The position numbers were made by a program, and so were the translations under genes. A DNA stretch of 64,000 nucleotides from Treponema socranskii subsp. buccale (lineage in GTDB: Bacteria; Spirochaetota; Spirochaetia; Treponematales; Treponemataceae), in the NCBI RefSeq assembly GCF_024181585.1, contig NZ_CP054258.1:1178001-1242000 (forward strand). Reading direction: 5' to 3'. Under the pieces are notes generated by a model, which did no database searches, was not told the DNA's origin, and saw nothing but the letters and a program-made list of their open reading frames with translations. Below, in pieces: positions 16,462 to 24,491 of this stretch (within the stretch, counting starts at the first letter, position 1; each line of letters begins with the position of its first letter).

Positions 16462-16764
16462 GTGAAACTGTATATATCCGGTCCGATCACGGGCATAGAA
16501 AATTATGAAAAAAACTTCCTCGCCGCCGAGCGTGCACTTCGCCTGCGCGGATACATCGTCGTAAACCCGTGCAAAATACGGCATCGCGGAACGACGTGGG
16601 AAGATTACATGAAAAAGGATATAGCCGCACTGCTCGACTGCGACGGGGTGGCAACCCTTCCCAATTGGACAAATTCGCGCGGCGCGAATTTGGAAATACG
16701 TATCGCGCAGGCTTTGGGTATGCCCGTTAAGCGTTTTACACGGTGGATCAATGAAACACATTGA
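16462..16764 (+). CDS. DUF4406 / nucleoside 2-deoxyribosyltransferase-like protein
   Basis: 100 residues starting VKLYISGPITGIENYEKNF. The YISGPITG motif, the acidic DYMKKDIAALLDCDGVATLPNW centre and NSRGANLEIRIAQALGMPV match DUF4406, a compact relative of nucleoside 2-deoxyribosyltransferases. It may act on nucleotides or bind nucleoside-like ligands. GTG 16462 has GGA eight bases upstream; an ATG at 16438 adds eight residues ahead of the conserved opening. Confidence 0.8.
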   Translation: MKLYISGPITGIENYEKNFLAAERALRLRGYIVVNPCKIRHRGTTWEDYMKKDIAALLDCDGVATLPNWTNSRGANLEIRIAQALGMPVKRFTRWINETH

Positions 16765-16942
16765 AATCGTAATGCGGACATTTTGTTTTTGTTTCGGAGT
16801 GCTGCTCGCGCTTTTTATACAGGTAAAAATACATGCAAAAAATGCGGCAGAAGTTTTTGCCAATGCGCTGTTCGCCCTTGTCTATATCGGCGCAACGGTT
16901 ATATTGCTTGTTCTTCCGTGGGCGCTACCGTTGAGAAATTAA
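16751..16942 (+). CDS. Small membrane protein
   Basis: 63 residues with two predicted transmembrane helices (TFCFCFGVLLALFIQV and FALVYIGATVILLVLPWAL). It overlaps the end of the DUF4406 gene by 14 bases, consistent with translational coupling. No family recognised. Confidence 0.55.
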   Translation: MKHIEIVMRTFCFCFGVLLALFIQVKIHAKNAAEVFANALFALVYIGATVILLVLPWALPLRN

Positions 16943-16957
16943 AAGAGAGAAAATAAT

Positions 16958-17302
16958 ATGGCTCGTAAATGTGCAGTGTGCGGTAAGTGCAAAACTTCTG
17001 GATGCGTGATAGCGCCGGATGAGAAATTGCCTGAAGTGAAAAAAGAAGTTTTCGTATGCAGTCAAAAATGTGCAGATACTTTTTTTCGACAAATTAAATC
17101 GAGCAGAAAAAAGGCTTTGCGAAAAACACTTGAACAAAAAACCGAAAATGCAACCGGCGGCGATTATATGGATATGTGGGTTACACTAACCCCGAAAGAA
17201 CAAAAACAACTTGCTATGATCGGCTTCGGTTATCTGAGGACGCTCTCCGATAAAACACCGGCAGGGTTTTATAAAGAGTTACGGCTAAGCCAAAACAGGT
17301 AA
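16958..17302 (+). CDS. Small Cys-rich (zinc-finger-like) protein
   Basis: 114 residues. Six cysteines fall in the first half, in CAVCGKCKTSGC and VCSQKC, which looks like a treble-clef or zinc-ribbon metal site. The C-terminal half (VTLTPKEQKQLAMIGFGYLRTL) is helical. Mu encodes a small zinc-finger protein, Com, that activates mom translation. Given the structured leader of the methylase gene, a Com-like role is conceivable, but no sequence match to Com is claimed. Confidence 0.5.
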   Translation: MARKCAVCGKCKTSGCVIAPDEKLPEVKKEVFVCSQKCADTFFRQIKSSRKKALRKTLEQKTENATGGDYMDMWVTLTPKEQKQLAMIGFGYLRTLSDKTPAGFYKELRLSQNR

Positions 17303-17323
17303 AATCTCTGTCGTAAAGAAGCT

Positions 17324-17599
17324 ATGATTATATTACCCATCAAAAAGAAATGGTTTGACATGATACGGTCGGGAGAAAAACGCGAAGAATATAGAGAAAT
17401 CAAACCGTATTATACAAGCAGGTTTTCTCCTTTTTTGAAAACAATTGCACCAATCCATGTACGGCTTAGAAACGGTTACAGGAGACAAAGTCCTCATATC
17501 GATATCTTATGTTGGCTCAGCATCGGAGAAGGACTTGAAAGATGGGGTGCAAAAACAGGGATACGATATTTTATTCTGCATATTGAAAAAGTATATTAA
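17324..17599 (+). CDS. ASCH-domain protein
   Basis: 91 residues: ILPIKKKWFDMIRSGEKREEYREIKPYY near the N-terminus, then VRLRNGY and a C-terminal ISIGEG-like strand (WLSIGEGLERWGAK), as expected of an ASCH (PUA-like) domain. ASCH proteins bind or process RNA or modified nucleosides. Last gene of the P2 operon; it converges on the minus-strand gene at 17649. Confidence 0.75.
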   Translation: MIILPIKKKWFDMIRSGEKREEYREIKPYYTSRFSPFLKTIAPIHVRLRNGYRRQSPHIDILCWLSIGEGLERWGAKTGIRYFILHIEKVY

Positions 17600-17648
17600 G
17601 GCTGGACTACTTAATCAGGCGTTCAGATCCAGTTTCAAATTGTAAAAA

Positions 17649-18299
17649 TCATGTGATACCTTCCTGCGATTCATATCCTATAAAGAGCATGAAAGCCCCT
17701 CCGATGGATTGTTTCGTATAAATGATATCATTGCTTTTATATGTGTTGGTTTCTTTCTGATTGATAAAATCTGCTACAAATTTTCGCACGTTATCAATAG
17801 ATCGATTCGGTTCAAGCGTTTTAATAACGGCATAGAGGGATAACAGAGCTTCTTCTAACTCTTTATCGTCTGTTGTATTAACAACAAAGATTACACCAAT
17901 CAAATCATTGTCTGTATTTTTCTGGGTACTTATCGATAGTTGAGCCGACTTATTTACTTCCAGTTTTGCAATACGCGCCTTTTCTCCATCCGAAAGCGTC
18001 CAATCAAAATTAACCTTTGCTTTGATATTACCGGCATTTTTTATATATCCTTTTTTGAATTCCTCAAAGGTTAAAACATGGGGCACCGGTGTAACTGTTT
18101 CCTCTGTAGGTCTGGAATCAATTTTCAAGGCTATTGCGCCGAAAGCAACGCCGCATACGCCCAGCAAAATCAACCACCAAGCGCCCTTTCGCTGTTTCTT
18201 ATACGCTTCTGCCTCGTTTTTAAGCGTCTTTGCTTTTATGGCGATATAAATTCCGAATATAAAAAGCACAATGCCTGATGCTATTACAATATACAACAA
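17649..18299 (-). CDS. Membrane protein cotranscribed with the repressor
   Basis: 216 residues. Two N-terminal transmembrane helices (YIVIASGIVLFIFGIYIAI and WWLILLGVCGVAFGAIAL) are followed by a soluble domain of ~150 residues with no motif I recognise. It lies downstream of the repressor on the same strand, so it should be expressed in the lysogen. That makes it a candidate for superinfection exclusion or lysogenic conversion. This is inference from position. Confidence 0.55.
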   Translation of the reverse strand: MLYIVIASGIVLFIFGIYIAIKAKTLKNEAEAYKKQRKGAWWLILLGVCGVAFGAIALKIDSRPTEETVTPVPHVLTFEEFKKGYIKNAGNIKAKVNFDWTLSDGEKARIAKLEVNKSAQLSISTQKNTDNDLIGVIFVVNTTDDKELEEALLSLYAVIKTLEPNRSIDNVRKFVADFINQKETNTYKSNDIIYTKQSIGGAFMLFIGYESQEGIT

Positions 18300-18353
18300 A
18301 CCTATACCTCCACCGTTTTTCTATCTTACAAAACGTAGTTTTTTTATTTCCGC

Positions 18354-19073
18354 TTAGTCCACATGCTTAAACGTGTAATGCACCCGTCCGATTATATCAA
18401 TAGCTTGGCTTTCTGCCGGTTCTTCCCACGCCTCGTATTTCGGATTATCGGAAATAACAACGATCTTACCCGGCTTCCGCGCAAGGCGTTTTACATAGCC
18501 GCACCCGTCCATACGTAAGGCATAAATCCCTTCGCCGTCCCAACCGCAACTGTCACAGACGATGAGATCACCGCGCTGCAAGGTAGGTTCCATGCTGTCG
18601 CCGTTTACATAGAGCGCCGTAAGGTTATTCCCATAACGTTTTAATTCTTTCGGAACTGCGATATACCCCGTCGATACATCACTGTCGGGTAAAAGCTGTC
18701 CCTTACCTGCGGACAGGCTCTGATCAAGGATCGGAATTACGAAACCGCCGTTATCAATAATTTTAGTAATCGGCGGCAAATCTTTAATATTCATATCGAC
18801 AGGGAAACCGCCTAATTTTGCTTGGCGCTCTTTGATTTCGGCATCAGAGATTATCCCTGCATCTTTCATATCCGAAACAACACCTGTCGTTAGCCCCTTA
18901 ATCGGATATCCCATTTCCGCCAATCTTATAAGAATTTTTAACGGCGGAGTTGAATGCCCACTTTCATAATTTGCCCATGTTCGCTGAGGTATAGCAAGTC
19001 TTTTCCCCATTTCAGCTTGACTCAAATTAAGTTGCTTACGAATTTCTAAGAATTTTTTAGCTAAATCTTGCAA
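18354..19073 (-). CDS. CI-like phage repressor (HTH plus S24 peptidase)
   Basis: 239 residues. Residues ~8-60 are a helix-turn-helix (LNLSQAEMGKRLAIPQRTWANYESG). Residues ~110-235 are a LexA/CI S24 domain with Ser160 in NGDSMEPT, Lys195 in GYVKRL and a likely cleavage bond Ala122-Gly123 in SAGKG. It should hold the prophage silent and self-cleave after DNA damage. The start is a TTG (19071-19073) with AGAGG six bases upstream. This differs from the non-cleavable Mu c repressor. It should bind the AGCC-N6-GGCT operators at 19088-19124. Confidence 0.92.
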   Translation of the reverse strand: MQDLAKKFLEIRKQLNLSQAEMGKRLAIPQRTWANYESGHSTPPLKILIRLAEMGYPIKGLTTGVVSDMKDAGIISDAEIKERQAKLGGFPVDMNIKDLPPITKIIDNGGFVIPILDQSLSAGKGQLLPDSDVSTGYIAVPKELKRYGNNLTALYVNGDSMEPTLQRGDLIVCDSCGWDGEGIYALRMDGCGYVKRLARKPGKIVVISDNPKYEAWEEPAESQAIDIIGRVHYTFKHVD

Positions 19074-19087
19074 ATAAAACCTCTTTT

Positions 19088-19130
19088 AAGCCATTTAAGG
19101 CTTGACATTTAGCCATTATTGGCTTATTAT
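19088..19130 (+). promoter_or_regulatory. Early promoter with two repressor operators
   Basis: TTGACA (19102-19107), a 17-bp spacer and TATTAT (19125-19130) form a near-consensus promoter. Operator O1, AAGCCATTTAAGGCTT (19088-19103), overlaps the -35. Operator O2, AGCCATTATTGGCT (19111-19124), fills the spacer. Both have the form AGCC-N6-GGCT, with centres 22 bp apart. Binding at either would block the early promoter, and O1 lies close enough to the repressor start to autoregulate it. Confidence 0.88.
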
Positions 19131-19247
19131 AGGTATATCGGCTGGACTTATGCACAACCTAAGCCGGTAAAAAAGAAAAGCGAAAAACGCTTCATATTTT
19201 CCGCTTTTCCCAAAAAACAAGCCTGTGATCAGGCAAGGACGGTATCT
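19131..19247 (+). other. Leader of the early operon
   Basis: 117 bases between the early promoter and the Ner-like gene. GAAAAGCG/CGCTTTTC-type arms at ~19177-19210 can pair, and GCCTG-TGAT-CAGGC (19221-19234) forms a hairpin directly before the AAGGA ribosome-binding site (19235-19239). Post-initiation control is possible. Confidence 0.4.
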
Positions 19248-19523
19248 ATGATACAGCAAAAGCGAAAAATCCACAAGCCGAAAAATCGAACTATCGGTCA
19301 CATTTACGGCGGATGGATCAAGTATCAACTCGCTCTTATCAATGTATCGCAAACGGACATCGCTGAAAAATTCGGAGTCCGCGATACGTCGGTATGGGCG
19401 GTTATTCACGGCCGGCGCACATCGGCGCGCATTCAACAGGCGATTGCCGAAGCGCTGGGCTTACCCGACTGGCAGACGGTACTCGCCGCTGCAAAGCGGG
19501 CGGTAAAGGAGAATGTCGTATGA
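19248..19523 (+). CDS. Ner-like helix-turn-helix regulator
   Basis: 91 residues, first gene of the early operon. Residues ~20-75 (GGWIKYQLALINVSQTDIAEKFGVRDTS... then QAIAEALGLPDWQ) match the Ner/Nlp helix-turn-helix plan. In Mu, Ner represses early and repressor transcription during lytic growth. ATG 19248 is chosen because AAGGA precedes it at 8 bases; earlier in-frame starts lie in the promoter itself. Confidence 0.8.
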   Translation: MIQQKRKIHKPKNRTIGHIYGGWIKYQLALINVSQTDIAEKFGVRDTSVWAVIHGRRTSARIQQAIAEALGLPDWQTVLAAAKRAVKENVV

Positions 19524-19762
19524 AAATATTGGCAAAAATCATCTGTACGATTGAAGAAGATAAAAAACCTTTTGCAAGAATAAAAATAAATGCCTCCTAC
19601 GACAACCTCTTAATGGGGTTAGGGGCACTTTTTAATTCGGCAATAGACAAGATATCACAAGACACATGTGCTCCTAAAAAAGCCGTGAAAGAAGAAATTT
19701 TGAAATTTATAAGCAAAGAACGCCATTTTGAAATCTATCAACCAACAGGAGGAAAAGAATGA
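19520..19762 (+). CDS. Small early phage protein, unknown
   Basis: 80 residues (MKILAKIICTIEEDKKPFAR...). Overlaps the Ner stop by four bases (ATGA) with AAGGAG upstream, and overlaps the next start by four bases. No motif recognised; it looks like a small alpha/beta protein. Confidence 0.6.
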   Translation: MKILAKIICTIEEDKKPFARIKINASYDNLLMGLGALFNSAIDKISQDTCAPKKAVKEEILKFISKERHFEIYQPTGGKE

Positions 19763-20361
19763 GTAAACAATTTATGGAAGATGCGCACGGCCGGCAGGTG
19801 CCGGTTTCGATGATTAAAAAATTCGATCTCAAACGGAACGATTTGGTGTGTTCGATTATGTCGCGCGCTTTTGCCGAACGGGAACGACTCGCCGAGTTCA
19901 AGCAGCAGGTATGGGAGGAGATTCAGGCGTTTGTCGATGAGAGCGCGAAAGACAGCGGCGCGAAAAAGCTCGGCGGGAAAAAAGGCAACATCACGCTCAC
20001 GAGTTTTGACGGGCGCTACAAGCTCATCGTTGCGGTCAACGACGGTATTCTGTTCAACGAGAAGCTCCAGATCGCAAAGCAACTCATCGACGAATGTATC
20101 GGTAAGTGGAGCAAGAACGCACGTCCGGAGCTGAAAGTGCTTGTCGACGACGCGTTTAACGTCGGTAAAAACGGACTCGTCAGTACCGGCAAAGTGCTCG
20201 GCTTGCGTCGGCTCAACATCACGGACGCAACGTGGCGGCGCGCGATGGACGCGATCACCGAGAGCATACAGGTGGTCAGCTCGAAAACGTATATGCGCTT
20301 TTACGAGCGGCAGGAAGACGAAAGCTATAAGCAGATACCGCTCGACGTGGCAAGTCTGTAA
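19759..20361 (+). CDS. DUF3164 family early phage protein
   Basis: 200 residues. The opening FMEDAHGRQVPVSMIKKFDLKRNDLV and the central KKGNITLTSFDGRYKLIVAVND are the DUF3164 signature found in the early region of many Mu-like prophages. Biochemical function is unknown. Translationally coupled to the preceding gene. Confidence 0.85.
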   Translation: MSKQFMEDAHGRQVPVSMIKKFDLKRNDLVCSIMSRAFAERERLAEFKQQVWEEIQAFVDESAKDSGAKKLGGKKGNITLTSFDGRYKLIVAVNDGILFNEKLQIAKQLIDECIGKWSKNARPELKVLVDDAFNVGKNGLVSTGKVLGLRRLNITDATWRRAMDAITESIQVVSSKTYMRFYERQEDESYKQIPLDVASL

Positions 20362-20372
20362 GGGGGCGCACA

Positions 20373-20498
20373 ATGATGGGATGTATCTATCGGGTGGGAT
20401 TACGGATAAAGAACATCGGCGAGCGCATACACAGCGCGGGGTTACAGCGACTGGGGATTGCGATAATGGACTGCGCGTTAACAATGAGAGGGCGATGA
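20373..20498 (+). CDS. 41-residue early ORF
   Basis: MMGCIYRVGLRIKNIGERIH begins this short basic ORF, which has GGGGG seven to ten bases upstream and ends in a TGA that overlaps the next start by one base. Spacing, ribosome-binding site and coupling support translation. No family recognised. Confidence 0.45.
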   Translation: MMGCIYRVGLRIKNIGERIHSAGLQRLGIAIMDCALTMRGR

Positions 20499-20794
20499 TG
20501 GAAAAATTATCAAGTCAAGAGCGGATATTCGTCATTACGCAAAATCTGTATGAGAATCATACGGCAGGGCTTACAAACAAAGAACTCGCTCAGATTCTCG
20601 GCACAAGCGAAACGAATATCTGCCGCGACATGGCATTGTTTGAAAAATATGGATGGGTTAACAGAAACGAAAAAGGACGCTGGAGACTTTCTCCTGTGTT
20701 TTGCGGCATTGCAGGTCAAGTTATGAAAGCTTATCAAAAAGCTCGATTGCTTTTGTCAGAAGAGGAGGCCAAATATGCTGCGGCAATGCAATGA
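20498..20794 (+). CDS. Winged-helix DNA-binding protein
   Basis: 98 residues. NKELAQILGTSETNICRDMALFEKYGWVNRN is a clear winged-helix segment (residues ~28-60), followed by a short helical tail. It lies in the early operon and may regulate early or middle genes; the 26-bp palindrome immediately downstream is a possible target. GAGAGGG at 20485-20491 supports ATG 20498. Confidence 0.75.
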   Translation: MEKLSSQERIFVITQNLYENHTAGLTNKELAQILGTSETNICRDMALFEKYGWVNRNEKGRWRLSPVFCGIAGQVMKAYQKARLLLSEEEAKYAAAMQ

Positions 20795-20799
20795 CGTAT

Positions 20800-20825
20800 C
20801 AAATTGGGCGATATCGCCCAATTTG
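20800..20825. repeat. Perfect 26-bp palindrome
   Basis: CAAATTGGGCGAT at 20800-20812 is followed by its exact complement at 20813-20825. It lies in the 69-bp gap between the winged-helix gene and the DUF3102 gene. It could be an operator or, as RNA, a 10-bp stem that acts as an attenuator. No T-run follows. Confidence 0.85.
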
Positions 20826-20863
20826 GACAACCACAAAAAAATTACTGATACGGAGGCAACGAT

Positions 20864-21748
20864 ATGAGTAGAAAAGTAATAGTACCGGCAGATGAAGATT
20901 CAAAAGTAATGAATGCGTTGGAAGAAAAGGAAAACGAATTGTCTGTGAGAATACAAGAGGATGATAAGCTCTTTCTTGAAGAGGGGGAAGAATACAACCT
21001 TCATGTCTGTATGATGAAATCTCGCGAATGTATAAAACAGGCAAAAAGCGCACTCACGGCACTGGGAAGGCAGCTCATTCTTATAAAGAATCATGAACCG
21101 CACGGTAATTTTATGAGTGCAGTTGAAGACCTCGGCTTGGATATACGATTTGCTAACCGCTTAATGGCAGGCGCACGTTGGAATATACAAGACTCGGAAA
21201 GACTCGAGAAGTTGGGAAAGTCAAAGTTTCTTGAGCTTACTATTCTCGACGACAAAGAAGCGGAAGCTCTTGCCGACGGCAAAGAACTTGAAGGAATAGG
21301 AACCTTTGACGATATCGCCAAAATGTCAGTGAAAGAACTCCGTTCCGCGCTCCGAGAGGAAAAGAAAAAGAGGCAAAAAGAACGGGATGCTCAGGAAGAA
21401 GCAATCAGCCAAAAAGAAAAAAAGCTGAATGAGCTTGAGCAGGAACTGCGTTATCGTCAACCGCCGACGAAGACTGACATCTCGCAGGCAAAACTCGATG
21501 AAAAACGGAAGCCGCTGTTTACGGCAATTATGAGCGGCATAGAAGATTTGTCGGTTGCGATCGATCGAGTGGAAGACATCTGCAGAACAAGCGACGTACA
21601 GCTCGATCAGCTGACGCGCCTTGCGCGCTCGTTCGACAGCGAAATGAGTTTGCTCAAAGAAAAGCTGGACACGCTTGACGAAGCGTTAAACGCTGCCTGT
21701 CCTATAAAGGAGGACGTGCCGTGTACGAGCAATACGCCGAACAAATGA
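20864..21748 (+). CDS. DUF3102 family coiled-coil protein
   Basis: 294 residues. Residues ~50-110 (ECIKQAKSALTALGRQLILIKNHEPHGNFMSAVEDLGL...ANRLM) match DUF3102. Residues ~160-200 are a coiled coil (REEKKKRQKERDAQEEAISQ). The C-terminal third is helical. DUF3102 proteins occur in phages and plasmids; their role is unknown, possibly accessory to replication or transposition given the location just before MuA. Overlaps MuA by 28 bases. Confidence 0.75.
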   Translation: MSRKVIVPADEDSKVMNALEEKENELSVRIQEDDKLFLEEGEEYNLHVCMMKSRECIKQAKSALTALGRQLILIKNHEPHGNFMSAVEDLGLDIRFANRLMAGARWNIQDSERLEKLGKSKFLELTILDDKEAEALADGKELEGIGTFDDIAKMSVKELRSALREEKKKRQKERDAQEEAISQKEKKLNELEQELRYRQPPTKTDISQAKLDEKRKPLFTAIMSGIEDLSVAIDRVEDICRTSDVQLDQLTRLARSFDSEMSLLKEKLDTLDEALNAACPIKEDVPCTSNTPNK

Positions 21749-23418
21749 GACGTGCGGAGAGCGCGAAAGAGCGGAAGGCGATCATAGATGAGATGTGCCG
21801 GATATTTGCGTTCTCAACCGCGAAAGCCTATAAGGTACTTAAAGAGAGCGGCTGGGAGTCGGGTCGGAAAAAGCGGCGCGATGCGGGTAAGAGTTCGGTC
21901 GCCGAAGATACGATAAAAACCGTCGCGGCTCTTACAAAGCACAGCCTGCGGAAAAACGGCAAACAGGTCATGCCGGTAACGGTCGCGCGCTCGGTGCTGC
22001 TGCAAAACGGCTGGAACGTGCCGGTAAAAAACAGCCGTCTGCGGGAACTGCTTCGGGAACAGCAGCTCCAAACGGCGGAGCTGAAAAAGGCATGCCCGTA
22101 TCAAAACCTGCGCTCGCTCTATCCGAACCACGTACACATGGCAGATCCGTCGGTCAGTCTTTTGTACTATTCGCCGTCCGGGAAACAGAAAATCGTCCGC
22201 GACGATGAGGAATATAAAAACAAGTCTTTTTTGGAAGGAAAAGAAAAATGTTTGCGGTATGTCCTCATCGACCATTATTCGGCATCTATCTGTGTGCGCT
22301 ATTATGCGGCGCACGGAGAGACGGCATCGAATATGTACGATTTTCTGCTGTATGCATGGGGGCAGAAAAAGCTGCCGACATACACTTTCCACGGACTTCC
22401 CGAACTTTTGTATTGGGATAAGGGATCGGGCAACATCAATAAGGCGACCAGCACCGCGCTTGAAGCGCTGCGGGTAAAGACGGAGACGCATGAGGCGGGC
22501 AATCCGCGTTCAAAGGGTGCGGTCGAAATTGCGAACAACATCGTTGAAACACATTTTGAGTGCCTCTTGAAGCTCGAAGCTGTGCACAGCATTGACGAGC
22601 TGAACGAAGCGGTCGAACGATGGTGCGCAGCATTCAACGCGAACCTGATCAGCGGGTACGACAGCCGCCTTACGCGGTACGGAAAAGCGATCGGAAGCCG
22701 GCACGAGCTGTGGGAGCGGATACGGGCGGAACAGCTTCGGGAACTGCCGGACAGGGACGTATGCCGTTTGATATTTACCAACGGCATACAGAGCCGTACC
22801 GTCGGCGGAAACCTTACGATCAGCGTGTATCATCCGAAAGCAAAAGAATCGCTGTGTTACAGCGTACATACGATACCGGGCATAACGAGCGGGAGCATCG
22901 TAAACGCACAGCCGATTTTAGTCGACGATGAAGCGTTGTGCTTGGTGTTATTCGACCGCGGCGGAAATATCGAACGCGCGGAGCTTGCTCCGGTCGCCGT
23001 CGATGATGCGGGCTTTATGGCAGGCGCCGCCGTAATCGGACAGGAATACAAGCAAAAGCGGAACACGGATCGCGAGATAAAAAACAAAGAGCTTGAAGCG
23101 CTTGCGGGCGACGGGAAAGAAGCGGCGTTTGCATCGATTACCGAAGGCAAGGGCTTTAAGACGCACAGTCTTATTAAACCTGAAAATCCGTTTATCCGGC
23201 AGACAACCGGAACGCAAATCAGCGTAAGTACCGTCGAAGTGCACGATATCCTGATAAGCGGCGTCGAAGCGGCAAAGCGGGTAAAAGCTCGGCTCGGTTA
23301 CGTGCCGGACGGCTTTATCGCGCGTATGCAAGCGGAGTTTAACAATGCGGTACCGTCGAGTCTTATAGACGATTTGGCGGCGGAGTATACATATCGTGCG
23401 CAGGAGCGCATCGGATAA
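21721..23418 (+). CDS. MuA-type DDE transposase
   Basis: 565 residues. N-terminal DNA-binding region (~1-125), RNase-H-like core with D142 (HMADPS), D233 (LYWDKGSGN) and E269 (PRSKGAVEIAN), then a Mu C-terminal beta-barrel-like and MuB-interaction part. It cuts and joins the TG...CA ends for integration and replicative transposition. The last two acidic residues are 35 apart, closer than in Mu. The start is GTG 21721 with AAGGAGG seven bases upstream. The C-terminus overlaps the next frame but MuB starts after the stop. Confidence 0.93.
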   Translation: MYEQYAEQMRRAESAKERKAIIDEMCRIFAFSTAKAYKVLKESGWESGRKKRRDAGKSSVAEDTIKTVAALTKHSLRKNGKQVMPVTVARSVLLQNGWNVPVKNSRLRELLREQQLQTAELKKACPYQNLRSLYPNHVHMADPSVSLLYYSPSGKQKIVRDDEEYKNKSFLEGKEKCLRYVLIDHYSASICVRYYAAHGETASNMYDFLLYAWGQKKLPTYTFHGLPELLYWDKGSGNINKATSTALEALRVKTETHEAGNPRSKGAVEIANNIVETHFECLLKLEAVHSIDELNEAVERWCAAFNANLISGYDSRLTRYGKAIGSRHELWERIRAEQLRELPDRDVCRLIFTNGIQSRTVGGNLTISVYHPKAKESLCYSVHTIPGITSGSIVNAQPILVDDEALCLVLFDRGGNIERAELAPVAVDDAGFMAGAAVIGQEYKQKRNTDREIKNKELEALAGDGKEAAFASITEGKGFKTHSLIKPENPFIRQTTGTQISVSTVEVHDILISGVEAAKRVKARLGYVPDGFIARMQAEFNNAVPSSLIDDLAAEYTYRAQERIG

Positions 23419-23431
23419 CAAGGAGCAAAGT

Positions 23432-24292
23432 ATGTTGTCGTTACAGGCGAGGAAAAAATTTAAAATCGTTGCAGACCCGTTTACGGGTGATGTAACAAAA
23501 GCGGAAGACGTATACATGACAAGCGATACCCGTTTTATCGCGGAGTATCTGTATCAGACGGCGCGCGTCGGCGGGATGGTCGCTCTTATCGGTGAATCGG
23601 GAAGCGGCAAGACGACGATCCGTCGATACGCGATCGACCGTATGCAAACGGAAGGGCAAAAGGTGCGCGTGATCATCCCGCGCATCATCGATAAATCGAA
23701 GCTGACCGCATCGAGTATTTGCGACGCGATCATACAGGATTGCTCGGAAGAGCATCCGAAACGGACGCTTGAAGCAAAGGCGCGGCAGATCGAGAGAATC
23801 TTGACGAACTCAAGCCGCGCCGGATGGAGCCACGTACTGATGATCGAAGAGGCACATGACCTGCACGTGCAGACGCTGAAATATTTAAAGCGGTTTTGGG
23901 AACTCGAAGACGGGTTTAAAAAGATCTTGGCGATCGTCCTTATCGGACAGCCCGAAATGAAAGGCAAGCTCGACGAGGCTAAAAACTGGGAAGCGCGCGA
24001 AGTTATCCGCCGTATGGAAGTGCTGGAACTCGAACCGCTTAAAAGCGGTAAAGAGATAGCAGCCTATCTTGACGTAAAGTTTGCGCGGTTCGATCGGGAC
24101 AGAAAGACGGTCATTACCGATGACGGGTGCGAAGCGCTCGCGATGAAGCTCAGACGGCAGACGCGGAACGAACAGCAGGTGTACAGCGTCGCCTACCCGC
24201 TGCTCGTAAACAACTGGACGAGGAAAGCGATAAACCTTGCGGCGGAACTGGGGAGCGCCGTCGTCAATGCCGATGTGGTGAACTCGTTGTAG
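23432..24292 (+). CDS. MuB-type transposition ATPase
   Basis: 286 residues. AAA+ ATPase with Walker A GESGSGKT (54-61) and Walker B HVLMIEEAHD (~127-136), followed by KYLKRFWELEDG and a helical C-terminal domain. MuB binds target DNA, stimulates MuA and gives target immunity. ATG 23432 has AAGGAG six bases upstream; the frame is open further into MuA but without a start signal. Confidence 0.92.
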   Translation: MLSLQARKKFKIVADPFTGDVTKAEDVYMTSDTRFIAEYLYQTARVGGMVALIGESGSGKTTIRRYAIDRMQTEGQKVRVIIPRIIDKSKLTASSICDAIIQDCSEEHPKRTLEAKARQIERILTNSSRAGWSHVLMIEEAHDLHVQTLKYLKRFWELEDGFKKILAIVLIGQPEMKGKLDEAKNWEAREVIRRMEVLELEPLKSGKEIAAYLDVKFARFDRDRKTVITDDGCEALAMKLRRQTRNEQQVYSVAYPLLVNNWTRKAINLAAELGSAVVNADVVNSL

Positions 24293-24301
24293 GCGGCGGG
24301 T

Positions 24302-24481
24302 ATGACGGTCGGAGATTTTGCGGATTTGGTTGAACGGATGCGGGAAGCGCAGAAAAATTATTTCGGGTGTCCCGCACCGTCGAACCTGCATAAAAGCAAA
24401 GAGCTTGAAAAGCAGGTAGATAACGTACTTTCGGAGCGTCGGCAGAAAATGGCGGATGCGCTGCAGACAAAATTATTTTAG
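24302..24481 (+). CDS. 59-residue early protein
   Basis: MTVGDFADLVERMREAQKNY opens a short, helical, charged protein with a single FGCPAPSN break. It starts 10 bases after MuB with GGCGGG upstream, and the next gene's site follows its stop. Many Mu-like prophages have a small helical protein here; function unknown. Confidence 0.55.
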   Translation: MTVGDFADLVERMREAQKNYFGCPAPSNLHKSKELEKQVDNVLSERRQKMADALQTKLF

Positions 24482-24491
24482 GGGGATACAG

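Noticed and set aside
19119-19247. Longer start for the Ner-like gene
   Set aside because: The upstream in-frame TTG lies in the promoter itself; ATG 19248 has a proper ribosome-binding site.
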